From an uncultured Chloroflexota bacterium (GTDB taxonomy: Bacteria; Chloroflexota; Anaerolineae; Aggregatilineales; Phototrophicaceae), in contig CALMZT010000321.1 in NCBI GenBank assembly GCA_937870805.1, positions 1-14,313 on the forward strand: a stretch of 14,313 bases of DNA, given 5' to 3'. Positions within the stretch are counted from its first letter, which is position 1, and every line of letters starts with the position of its first letter. A program made the translations under genes and the position numbers. The notes under the pieces were generated by a model that saw only the letters and a program-made list of their open reading frames with translations, searched no databases and was not told the DNA's origin. Shown here piece by piece: positions 7,874-14,258 of this stretch.

Positions 7874-8388
7874 TGCTGTATCGCATCAGTCAAGGGCTGT
7901 TGTCCCTTTTTGCTTTTGCACGCCCGGTGGATTTTGAGCTTGCCGGGCGTTATTTGAACGCGGCGCAGGTAGCGTTGTTTGCGCGCTTTAAACGGGTTGA
8001 ACAACTGCACAGCCTCAATGTCTTGCGCGCGATCCTTGCGCAGGGCGAGACTCCGCGCGATCTTGCTGTCGCTGCACTGCTGCACGATATTGGCAAAGTC
8101 CGATTTCCTCTGATGACGTGGCAACGGACACTCATTGTGTTGGTGCGCGCCTTTACGCCTAGCTCCTTCGCGCGCTGGACAGATCAGGAATATACGGATT
8201 TCTGGCGGCGTCCTTTTGTTGTCAGTGTCTATCATCCTCGCTGGAGCGCGGAAATGGTCGCCGAAACAGGCGCTTCTGAAACCGCGCTGTGGCTCATCGC
8301 GCACCATCAGGATTCCTACGAAAAATGGGCACAGCATCCTTACGCGCCGCTGCTCAAACGTCTGCAAGCGGCAGATGATAGCAATTAG
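7873..8388 (+). CDS. Small HD-domain metal-dependent phosphohydrolase
   Basis: A 171-residue, probably cytoplasmic protein with an HD fold. The metal-ligand pattern is visible: H46 (EQLHSLNV), H71-D72 (ALLHDIGK, 68-75), extra histidines at H121 and H144-H145 (LIAHHQD), and a late D168 in LQAADD as the likely last ligand. HD proteins hydrolyse phosphate esters (nucleotides or cyclic nucleotides), but there is no HD-GYP signature or partner domain, so the substrate is unknown. The hydrophobic segment LIVLVRAF (87-94) is too short to be a membrane span. Its ATG overlaps the S2P stop codon. The last codons (DDSN plus TAG) fall inside a 7-nt-period repeat, so the C-terminus may have been shaped by repeat growth. 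Confidence 0.85.
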   Translation: MLYRISQGLLSLFAFARPVDFELAGRYLNAAQVALFARFKRVEQLHSLNVLRAILAQGETPRDLAVAALLHDIGKVRFPLMTWQRTLIVLVRAFTPSSFARWTDQEYTDFWRRPFVVSVYHPRWSAEMVAETGASETALWLIAHHQDSYEKWAQHPYAPLLKRLQAADDSN

Positions 8389-8401
8389 CATTTAGCGACA
8401 G
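8374..8401. repeat. Heptad tandem repeat over the HD stop codon
   Basis: Units GATGATA, GCAATTA, GCATTTA and GCGACAG have a 7-nt period. The second unit and the base after it supply the TAG stop of the HD gene (8386-8388), and the last unit overlaps the left arm of the MITE-like element at 8398. Confidence 0.45.
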
Positions 8402-8563
8402 GGCAATCGCATCAAATTTAGTTTGAAGGTGACAAGGGTTCACAACATCTTTGTCGGGACAAGCGTACAGGGCTGAGCAGCGGGCGAACACACAGGTTCG
8501 CCCCTACAATGACGTTTCTGACCTTCCTTGACCCAATTCGCGATTTTGATGCAATCGCCCTGT
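8398..8563. mobile_element. MITE-like element with 19-bp terminal inverted repeats
   Basis: The left arm ACAGGGCAATCGCATCAAA (8398-8416) and the reverse complement of 8545-8563, ACAGGGCGATTGCATCAAA, match at 17 of 19 positions. The 166-bp interval has no open frame for a transposase and contains the GGGCGAAC hairpin. TTAGCG occurs on both sides (8392-8397 and 8577-8582), but the right copy is 13 nt from the arm, so a clean target duplication is not shown. It could instead be a large structured repeat rather than a transposable element. Confidence 0.5.
8482..8507. repeat. Hairpin of the CGCCCCTACA repeat family
   Basis: Perfect 8-bp stem GGGCGAAC / GTTCGCCC with loop ACACAG, followed by CTACAAT. 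It shares 12 identical bases (8499-8510) with 3296-3307 and lies inside the MITE-like interval. Confidence 0.7.
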
Positions 8564-8576
8564 TACAAATATGCGC

Positions 8577-8606
8577 TTAGCGAAAAACGCTATCGCTGGT
8601 TACAAT
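8577..8606 (+). promoter_or_regulatory. Weak promoter candidate for the TyrA-like gene
   Basis: TTAGCG (8577-8582, 3/6 to the -35 consensus), 18 nt, then TACAAT (8601-8606, 5/6 to the -10). This would leave a leader of about 100 nt. The -10 is good and the -35 poor. Confidence 0.25.
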
Positions 8607-8671
8607 GGGATATGTGGAAGGCATTGTCATGACTTTTAGGTTGTGGCTCGAAGAAAGCAATTTGTCGTCGT

Positions 8672-8710
8672 GAGCCAAAGCTAAAAGCTAACCGCTAAAG
8701 GCTAACGACT
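8672..8710. repeat. Heptad tandem repeat abutting the start codon at 8711
   Basis: GAGCCAA, AGCTAAA, AGCTAAC, CGCTAAA and GGCTAAC, then GACT directly before the ATG; the consensus is NGCTAAM. The unit pair around 8696-8701 supplies AAAGG, the only Shine-Dalgarno-like sequence near the start, so the repeat may form the ribosome site. Confidence 0.75.
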
Positions 8711-9748
8711 ATGGCAGCAATAAATGTCAGCATTTTAGGATTAGGACGCACTGGCTCATCGGTTGGGCTGGCGCTGCGGCGTTATAACAACACGAAGGGC
8801 GCACAGCACAACTTCAAAACCACCGCTTATGAACGGCGCGGTGCGATCCTGCAAGAGGCGCGTAAAATCAACGCCGCCGATGAATACGTGAACAGCCCTT
8901 TTACCGCCGTGCGCGATAAGGACATTGTGGTGCTGGCAATGCCCTACAGCGATGTCCAGCCCATGTACGAGGTGTTAGGGCGTGAGATGCGTCCCGGCGC
9001 GGTGATTCTGGATATGTCGCCGCTGAAAAGCCCGTCGATGGCATGGGCACAAAAGCATCTGCCCTCAGAAGTGTATATGGTAGGCGTGACGCCGACCTTC
9101 AATCCGCAGTACCTTTTCAACAGTCTCGACACCACCGAGTCCGCGCGTGAGGACTTATTCGACAAGGGACTTGTGCTGCTGATGCCCGGTATCGGCTGCG
9201 CCAAAGAAGCGGTTGAACTGGCAACCGATTTCGGTGAACTGTTGGGCGCGAAAACCCATTTCATTGACCCCTCAGAGCACGATGGCTTAATCGCCGCAGC
9301 GGAAGGGCTGCCTGCGGTGCTGGGCGTGATGTTCTATCACATGATGTGGCACAGCGCAGGCTGGAACGACGGGCAGCGGCTTACGAATCCCGCCTTCGGT
9401 TATCTCACCCATCACCTGTTTGATACTCATCCCGACGACTTGCGCGACCTGATCCTCAACAACCGTGAAAACACGCTGCGCTATCTCGACGAGATGATTA
9501 ATTCGCTGCGCACCTTCCGCCAGTCGTTAGCGCAGAATGATCGCAACGCCGTTGAAGCGGCGGTAGTCGATACAGCGCTGGATTACGAAAAGTGGATGAA
9601 CCGCCGTCACAAAAACGAATGGGATGAAAAAGACGCCGTGAGCAAAGCGACCTCTGCGGCGGGCGACATTGTGACGGGCTTGTTTGGCTCAGTCGTGGCG
9701 CGGCGGCTGCGCGGCAATAAAATCAATGATGACGACGAGAAGAAGTAA
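8711..9748 (+). CDS. TyrA-like NAD(P)-binding dehydrogenase, atypical active site
   Basis: A 345-residue soluble protein. The N-terminal Rossmann domain starts at once with SILGLGRTGSSVGLAL (G10, G12, G15), and an acidic E41 after the second strand would favour NAD. The region ILDMSPLKSPS (99-109) matches the DxSSvK stretch of prephenate dehydrogenases, and EHDGLIAAAEGLP (189-201) matches their HDxxxAxxSHLP helix. Where TyrA enzymes have GxHPMxG, this protein has VGVTPTFNP (124-132): the catalytic His is Thr127. A true prephenate dehydrogenase activity is therefore doubtful. The C-terminal helical part (about 195-300) fits the TyrA dimerisation domain, and the tail (from 330) is charged (RRLRGNK, DDDEKK). 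No aromatic-pathway genes are nearby. Databases would probably call it prephenate dehydrogenase by similarity. Confidence 0.8.
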   Translation: MAAINVSILGLGRTGSSVGLALRRYNNTKGAQHNFKTTAYERRGAILQEARKINAADEYVNSPFTAVRDKDIVVLAMPYSDVQPMYEVLGREMRPGAVILDMSPLKSPSMAWAQKHLPSEVYMVGVTPTFNPQYLFNSLDTTESAREDLFDKGLVLLMPGIGCAKEAVELATDFGELLGAKTHFIDPSEHDGLIAAAEGLPAVLGVMFYHMMWHSAGWNDGQRLTNPAFGYLTHHLFDTHPDDLRDLILNNRENTLRYLDEMINSLRTFRQSLAQNDRNAVEAAVVDTALDYEKWMNRRHKNEWDEKDAVSKATSAAGDIVTGLFGSVVARRLRGNKINDDDEKK

Positions 9749-9772
9749 CCAGGATGTGTACCCATCATGAAA

Positions 9773-9794
9773 TGTAGGGGCGTACCAACGTGTA
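9773..9794. repeat. Inverted half-copy of the GTAGGGGCG palindromic repeat
   Basis: Positions 9773-9793 are the exact reverse complement of 3285-3305 (21 nt). Only one arm is present here, so it cannot form the hairpin seen at 3247-3304. Confidence 0.75.
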
Positions 9795-9896
9795 CTCAGG
9801 CATCAAGTTAAGCCTTAAGGGTGTGTTTTGAGCGTTTACAAGGGTAGGTATTCGTGGAGTGAAGTTGTGTGCACGCCTTGACCTCACCCCCTTGCT

Positions 9897-9955
9897 CCCC
9901 CTCTCCCTCGCTGGAACGTGACTGTGAGAAAAGTGTTGCGGCTAGGGAGAGGGGG
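9897..9955. repeat. CT/AG-rich inverted repeat with 12-bp perfect stem
   Basis: CCCCCTCTCCCT (9897-9908) is the exact reverse complement of AGGGAGAGGGGG (9944-9955), with a 35-nt loop. It lies between two plus-strand genes. No T-run follows it, so a terminator role is not supported; a dispersed repeat is likelier. Confidence 0.7.
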
Positions 9956-10020
9956 AAAAGCTTTCGCGTAGGGCAACGTTGAGGATGAAAATAGAGATCA
10001 GAGTAGCATATTTTGAGAAC

Positions 10021-10075
10021 GATGAGGGAGGCAGTTAGCGAGCGCACGCCGCCTTTACTATGCCTCATCCCTCAT
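10021..10075. repeat. Imperfect inverted repeat ATGAGGGA...TCCCTCAT
   Basis: Outer stem ATGAGGGA (10022-10029) with TCCCTCAT (10068-10075), a 3-nt bulge, then GGCA (10030-10033) with TGCC (10061-10064). The right arm read in reverse is TGAGGGA TGAGGCA, again a 7-nt spacing. Confidence 0.5.
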
Positions 10076-10097
10076 TCGCATAAGCATCAGTTGGCAG

Positions 10098-10126
10098 TTC
10101 AAATTGGTCAACTCCTCAGGTATACT
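10098..10126 (+). promoter_or_regulatory. Candidate promoter for ychF
   Basis: -35 TTCAAA (4/6), 17-nt spacer, -10 TATACT (10121-10126, 5/6). Predicted start near 10133 gives a leader of about 24 nt. A second GTATACTT lies 18 nt downstream (10138-10145), just before the AAGGA ribosome site. Confidence 0.4.
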
Positions 10127-10156
10127 TTCCCCACTTTGTATACTTAAGGAAACTCT

Positions 10157-11236
10157 ATGCGACTTGGCATTATCGGTTTACCCAACAGCGGCAAAACGAC
10201 GATCTTTAACGCGCTGACGGGCAGCAATCTGGCGACTGGCGCGGCAACGGGCGGCGGCTTTGAGGTGCATACCGCGATCATCAACGTACCTGACGTGCGT
10301 ATTGACAAGCTCTCGGCGATGTACAATCCCAGGAAGACGACGCGCACACAAATTACCTACGCCGACATTGGCGGGCTGGACAAAGGCATCGGTGAAGGCG
10401 GGCTAAAAGGACAGTTTCGCAACGAACTGTCGCAGGTCAGCGGCTTTGTGCATGTGGTGCGTGCTTTTGAAGACGACACCGTGCCGCATCCACAGGTGAC
10501 CATTGACCCACAACGCGACGTAGAGACACTCGACACAGAATTTATGCTCACCGATCTCATCACAGTGGAGAATCGTATTGAGCGTGTGCAAAGCGATTTG
10601 AAGCGCAAAGGCAAGACAGGCGACCCGACGCTCGAAGAAGAAACAAAACAGCTTCAAAAGATGAAAGAGGCGCTGGAAAACGAAATTCCGCTGCGTGACC
10701 TTGATTGGACACCAGATGAGATCAAGGGAATGCGCGGTTTCGGCTTCCTGACACTCAAACCCGTGCTCATCGTCGTCAACATTGGCGATGAAGCAAAGGA
10801 CGCCAATGCGCTCGTCAAGTACGATCACAAAGACAGCACTGTGGTCGGCTTGCAGGGCAAAATCGAGGCAGAACTCGCGCAGCTTGAAGGTGAAGACCAG
10901 CAGATGTTCATGGCGGAATACGGCATCACCGAACTGAGCGCAGCAAAGGTGATTCGCTTATCCTATGAACTGCTGACGATTCAATCGTTCTTCACCGTTG
11001 GACCTGACGAAGTGCGCGCGTGGAGCATTCCCATCGGCGCGACAGCCCCCGAAGCGGCGGGCGCAATCCACAATGATCTGCAAAAGGGCTTTATCCGTGC
11101 CGAAGTCATGACCTACAATGACCTCATCACGCTGGGCAGCGAAGCAGCGGTCAAAGCAGGTGGCAAGTTCCGCCTGGAAGGCAAAGAGTACATCGTCAAA
11201 GACGGCGACATCGTGCATATCCGCCACAGTGGTTAG
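10157..11236 (+). CDS. ychF: YchF/OLA1-family NTPase, divergent
   Basis: A 359-residue cytoplasmic TRAFAC-class NTPase of usual YchF length. The family binds ribosomes and is linked to translation and stress responses. The P-loop GLPNSGKTT is at 7-15, switch II DIGGL at 70-74 (DIAGL in most relatives), and VHVVRAFEDD at 98-107 matches the family's VHVVRCFEDx strand. A helical coiled-coil insert covers about 130-190. The G4 position is VVNIGD (206-211): N-x-x-D rather than the N-x-x-E normally tied to ATP preference in YchF. The C-terminal TGS domain (about 275-358) has FIRAEVMTYNDL and EGKEYIVKDGDIVHIR, close to the family. ATG 10157 has AAGGA 6 nt upstream. The usual neighbour in many bacteria, pth, is absent. 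A weak terminator follows, then the MBOAT gene 54 nt downstream. Confidence 0.93.
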   Translation: MRLGIIGLPNSGKTTIFNALTGSNLATGAATGGGFEVHTAIINVPDVRIDKLSAMYNPRKTTRTQITYADIGGLDKGIGEGGLKGQFRNELSQVSGFVHVVRAFEDDTVPHPQVTIDPQRDVETLDTEFMLTDLITVENRIERVQSDLKRKGKTGDPTLEEETKQLQKMKEALENEIPLRDLDWTPDEIKGMRGFGFLTLKPVLIVVNIGDEAKDANALVKYDHKDSTVVGLQGKIEAELAQLEGEDQQMFMAEYGITELSAAKVIRLSYELLTIQSFFTVGPDEVRAWSIPIGATAPEAAGAIHNDLQKGFIRAEVMTYNDLITLGSEAAVKAGGKFRLEGKEYIVKDGDIVHIRHSG

Positions 11237-11263
11237 CGCTGTCATGTTCTCAGCGTTATTTTT
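11235..11263 (+). terminator. Weak intrinsic terminator after ychF
   Basis: AGCGCTG (11235-11241) pairs with CAGCGTT (11251-11257), including one G-U pair, across a 9-nt loop, followed by ATTTTT. It begins within the ychF stop codon. The stem is short, so read-through into the MBOAT gene is likely. Confidence 0.4.
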
Positions 11264-11288
11264 CCCCTCTTCATCTACGGGGAGGGGA
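11263..11288 (+). promoter_or_regulatory. Hairpin enclosing the MBOAT ribosome binding site
   Basis: TCCCCTC (11263-11269) is the exact complement of GAGGGGA (11282-11288), with a 12-nt loop. The right arm contains most of the Shine-Dalgarno GGAGG (11281-11285), which sits 5 nt before the ATG. The stem could hide the site and lower translation. It also resembles a small version of the 9897-9955 inverted repeat. Confidence 0.45.
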
Positions 11289-11290
11289 TA

Positions 11291-12733
11291 ATGTCGTTTA
11301 TCTCCCCCGAATACGTCCTCTTTTTCTGCATCGTTATTCCAATCTATTTCCTGCTGCCTTATAAATGGCGCTGGCTGTGGCTGCTGGTTGCCAGCTATTT
11401 CTTTTACGGCTATGCCTTCCCGCAGTACATGATTTTGATGGCAATCGTCACGGTGCTGAACTACTACGCGGCGCTGGCGATTGACCGCGAACAGGACGAG
11501 GGTACGCGCAAAGCGGTACTCATCGGACGTATCGCGCTTGATCTGGCGATATTATTTTTCTTCAAGTATTTCAACTTCTTCAGTGATACCGCTGCTTCAA
11601 TCTTCGGCTTATTCGGGCAGACCTATCCGCTGCCACACGTCAATGTGATTCTGCCGATTGGCATCTCCTTTCACACGTTTCAGGCAATCGGCTACATTGT
11701 CGAGGTCTATCGGCGGCGCATCAAACCCGAAACGCATCTCGGTATCTTTGCCACGTTCATTATCTTTTTCCCACAGTTGGTCGCGGGACCGATTGAACGC
11801 GCCAAAGAGATGCTGCCACAGTTCCACCAGCGCTTTGATTTCGATGAAGGACGCGCGGTGGATGGCTTCCGACAAATCCTGTGGGGCTTCTTCAAGAAAG
11901 TCGTCATCGCAGATCGGCTGGCAATCTACGTTAACAATGTTTACGACTCCCCACAGGAACACAGCGGTTTAGTGCTGATTCTGGCGACGGTGTTTTTCGC
12001 GTTTCAAATCTACTGCGACTTTTCAGGCTATTCAGATATTGCGCTTGGCACGGCGCGCGTGCTGGGCTTCAGGCTCATGACCAACTTTCGGCAGCCGTAT
12101 TTCGCGCAGTCAGTCCGTGAATTCTGGCGGCGCTGGCACATTTCCCTTTCGACGTGGTTCAGAGACTATCTGTATATCCCGTTAGGCGGCAGTCGAATTA
12201 CACTGTCGCGCACGATGATAAACTTGATGATCGTGTTTATCGCCAGCGGCTTGTGGCACGGCGCGAACTGGACATTTGTGGTGTGGGGGGCGCTGCACGG
12301 CTTATACGCTGTGATCGAAACGTGGTTTGAGGCGCGCGGTATTCGCATTTTCCCCTCAAATAGATACAGCGCAGTGTTGAAAACCCTGCTCACCTTCAGC
12401 GCAGTGACCTTCGCCTGGATCTTTTTCCGTGCTAACAGTTTCGCGGACGCCGGACACATCATCAGCCACCTGTTTGTCTTTAATGGCGAAAGTCTCACCG
12501 CACCATTTGAAGGAGCGCTGCTGCCTCATCACATCGAATTTGCGCTGTCGTTCGCGTTGATTGCGCTGTTGATGTTTGTAGAGCGTTTTGAAGGGCGCTG
12601 GACGATCAGCGGCGCACTCGCGCGTACACCTGCACCGCTGCGTTGGGCAGTGTATTACGCGGCAACGGCAGCCGTGATGTTCTCTGGCATGTACGGCACA
12701 GGTGCGCAGCAGTTTATCTATTTTCAGTTTTGA
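11291..12733 (+). CDS. MBOAT-family membrane O-acyltransferase (AlgI-like)
   Basis: A 480-residue polytopic membrane protein. Hydrophobic spans lie at about 7-22, 28-42, 46-63, 78-97, 119-138, 151-165, 225-242, 308-345, 362-380, 412-430 and 451-468. Family motifs are all present: FFPQLVAGPIERA (159-171), FAFQIYCDFSGYSDIALG (236-253), FWRRWHISLSTWFRDYLYIP (278-297) with H283, and ASGLWHGANWTFVVWG (318-333) with the probable catalytic H323. This is the AlgI/PatA-type subgroup, which passes acyl (commonly acetyl) groups across the membrane for O-acylation of extracellular polysaccharides or peptidoglycan. The ATG at 11291 has GGAGGGG just upstream, inside a hairpin. The next gene encodes a secreted SGNH protein, the usual kind of partner. 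The acceptor glycan is not known. Confidence 0.93.
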   Translation: MSFISPEYVLFFCIVIPIYFLLPYKWRWLWLLVASYFFYGYAFPQYMILMAIVTVLNYYAALAIDREQDEGTRKAVLIGRIALDLAILFFFKYFNFFSDTAASIFGLFGQTYPLPHVNVILPIGISFHTFQAIGYIVEVYRRRIKPETHLGIFATFIIFFPQLVAGPIERAKEMLPQFHQRFDFDEGRAVDGFRQILWGFFKKVVIADRLAIYVNNVYDSPQEHSGLVLILATVFFAFQIYCDFSGYSDIALGTARVLGFRLMTNFRQPYFAQSVREFWRRWHISLSTWFRDYLYIPLGGSRITLSRTMINLMIVFIASGLWHGANWTFVVWGALHGLYAVIETWFEARGIRIFPSNRYSAVLKTLLTFSAVTFAWIFFRANSFADAGHIISHLFVFNGESLTAPFEGALLPHHIEFALSFALIALLMFVERFEGRWTISGALARTPAPLRWAVYYAATAAVMFSGMYGTGAQQFIYFQF

Positions 12734-12740
12734 GGCGAAG

Positions 12741-12773
12741 GGTTGTTGGTTATTGGTTGTTCGTTGTTGGTTC
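12741..12773. repeat. Heptad tandem repeat after the MBOAT stop codon
   Basis: GGTTGTT, GGTTATT, GGTTGTT, CGTTGTT and a partial GGTTC, at an exact 7-nt period, start 7 nt after the MBOAT stop codon. Confidence 0.75.
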
Positions 12774-12789
12774 AATACAGGAACGTGTC

Positions 12790-12817
12790 TTGACCTGGGT
12801 CGGCGCAGACCTGTAAA
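12790..12817 (+). promoter_or_regulatory. Candidate promoter for the SH3b-SGNH gene
   Basis: -35 TTGACC (12790-12795, 5/6), 16-nt spacer, -10 TGTAAA (12812-12817, 4/6). Initiation would fall near 12824, which argues against the in-frame GTG there as a start and for the ATG at 12842 or 12854. Confidence 0.35.
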
Positions 12818-12841
12818 GTAGCGGTGACGTTTATTGCAGAC

Positions 12842-14257
12842 ATGGTTACGATGATGAAACGAATTTTTGGGGTTGTCATTTTATGTGCGGTAATGGTTTT
12901 GAATGTATATGCGCAAGATGCAACGGCAGACAATGGGCGGGCGTGGGTCGGTGAGGGCAATGTGAATGTGCGCGAAACCCCGAACACACGCGGTAACTTG
13001 TTAGGACAGCTTGCGCCGAATACGGAACTCATTGTACATGGACGCGAAGACATGACTGGCAATGGTCTGTGGGTCTTCGTAACCCCTGTGGCTGGTGGCG
13101 TAACAGGTTGGGTGTTATCCGATTATCTACTGTTCCCGCTGACATTGGATTTGAACGCGCTGCCCATCGTCTCGAACGCAACAACGTCTGCTGCGCCAAC
13201 CTCTGCGCCTGTCACGGTGTCGATACCCGAAGGCGCTGTAGCTGGAACGACGATTTCCAATGTGAACTTCCGCACAGGCGCAGGGACGAACTTCAGCGTG
13301 ATTCGCAGGCTGACGCGCGGCACAACCGTCGGCATTACGGGACGTAACGCTGCTGGAACGTGGCTGCGCGTGGTCATTGATGGACAGGAAGGCTGGCTGG
13401 CGAGTCGTTACGTGAATGCATCTGGAAGTCTGAATGCTCTGCCCGTGACCGATGCTGTAGCAGCAACGACGAACACCACATCATCAGGCGGCTCAGCGAT
13501 CCCTGGCGTTGTGCCGTCAGTAGGTTCGGGCGCGCGGCAAATTTACCTTACAGGACAGAGATTAGGCAACCGCGCCGATGTGTTCTCCAAAGTGGGCGAC
13601 AGCATCACCGCGAGTTCTAATTTCTTGTACCCGATTGGCTATGGCGGCTTGCAGTTGGGTGATTACGGATATTTGCAGCCTGTCGTGGACTATTTTTCGC
13701 GCACGACGGCACGCACGAACAATTCTTTTGCCAATGACAGCATCGCGGCGCGCAACGGTTGGACAAGCGGCGACTTGCTTGACCCGAATCGCGGCGAACA
13801 AACGGGCTGCCCCGGCGAAGCCCCGTTGACGTGCGAATATCGGCTGGTGCGTCCATCGGTAGCGCTCATCATGATCGGCACGAACGATGCGACAGGCGGT
13901 GTGAGCAGCGCCCAGTTTCAGGCGAATTTGCAAACCATTGTGCAAACAACCATCAACCTGGGTATTATCCCCGTGTTGAGCACGCTTCCTGATAACAACA
14001 TTGCGCCAGATCATATCGCTGAGTTCAACGGTATCATCGTCAGCGTCGCGTCGGGCTATAACATTCCGCTGTGGAATTACTGGCAGGCAATGCAAGGCTT
14101 GCCAGGGCGCGGCATTTCGGGCGACGGTGTGCATCCGAGCACAGGTCCTTTTGAAGCGGGCATCCTGACGGGTGATGGGCTGATTTACGGCTACAATATG
14201 CGCAACTTGACCGCGCTGATGGTACTCGATGCCGTGTGGCGTGGGGCGCTCTATTAA
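12842..14257 (+). CDS. Secreted protein: two SH3b domains and an SGNH/GDSL hydrolase-type domain
   Basis: A 471-residue exported protein (numbering from ATG 12842). A signal peptide (MKRIF, hydrophobic to about 22) is probably cut after VYA24. SH3b-type domain 1 is about 33-96 (NVNVRETPNTRGNLLGQL) and domain 2 about 137-191 (NVNFRTGAGTNFSVIRRL, then GWLASRYV), followed by a Ser/Thr-rich linker (200-228). The SGNH fold (about 230-470) has block I VGDSIT with nucleophile S254, block III MIGTND (344-349) and block V GDGVHP with D428 and H431, so the catalytic triad looks complete. It is likely an esterase or acyltransferase on a surface glycan, pairing with the upstream MBOAT. C323 and C331 may form a disulphide. 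Start choice is uncertain: GTG 12824, ATG 12842, ATG 12851 and ATG 12854 are in frame, none with a clear ribosome site. Confidence 0.88.
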   Translation: MVTMMKRIFGVVILCAVMVLNVYAQDATADNGRAWVGEGNVNVRETPNTRGNLLGQLAPNTELIVHGREDMTGNGLWVFVTPVAGGVTGWVLSDYLLFPLTLDLNALPIVSNATTSAAPTSAPVTVSIPEGAVAGTTISNVNFRTGAGTNFSVIRRLTRGTTVGITGRNAAGTWLRVVIDGQEGWLASRYVNASGSLNALPVTDAVAATTNTTSSGGSAIPGVVPSVGSGARQIYLTGQRLGNRADVFSKVGDSITASSNFLYPIGYGGLQLGDYGYLQPVVDYFSRTTARTNNSFANDSIAARNGWTSGDLLDPNRGEQTGCPGEAPLTCEYRLVRPSVALIMIGTNDATGGVSSAQFQANLQTIVQTTINLGIIPVLSTLPDNNIAPDHIAEFNGIIVSVASGYNIPLWNYWQAMQGLPGRGISGDGVHPSTGPFEAGILTGDGLIYGYNMRNLTALMVLDAVWRGALY

Positions 14258-14258
14258 A

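Larger units (their letters stand above)
8389..8710. other. Intergenic region of repeats and leader, no gene seen
   Basis: In order it holds the end of a heptad repeat, a 166-bp inverted-repeat element with a nested hairpin, a weak promoter-like sequence (8577-8606), a short inverted repeat TGGCTC / GAGCCA around 8644-8676, and a heptad repeat abutting the next start codon. No coding frame with a ribosome site is visible on either strand. Confidence 0.7.
9749..10156. other. Repeat-rich intergenic region, no gene supported
   Basis: A 408-bp gap holding an inverted copy of half of the GTAGGGGCG repeat (9773-9794), a 12-bp-stem CT-rich inverted repeat (9897-9955), an imperfect ATGAGGGA hairpin (10022-10075) and the ychF promoter. 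An 86-codon minus-strand frame crosses the repeats but has low-complexity content and no ribosome site. Confidence 0.7.

Noticed and set aside
7759..8391. Minus-strand frame of 210 codons opposite the HD gene
   Set aside because: The plus-strand HD motifs and TGATG coupling explain the region; the antisense frame is rich in R, C and H and starts in the repeat.
8392..8582. TTAGCG direct repeats as a target-site duplication of the MITE-like element
   Set aside because: The right copy is 13 nt beyond the arm and TTAGC-type words are also produced by the nearby heptad repeat, so coincidence is likely.
9808..10068. Minus-strand 86-codon frame in the 9749-10156 gap
   Set aside because: It is made largely of the CT/AG-rich inverted repeat and the ATGAGGGA hairpin; no ribosome site, no family resemblance.
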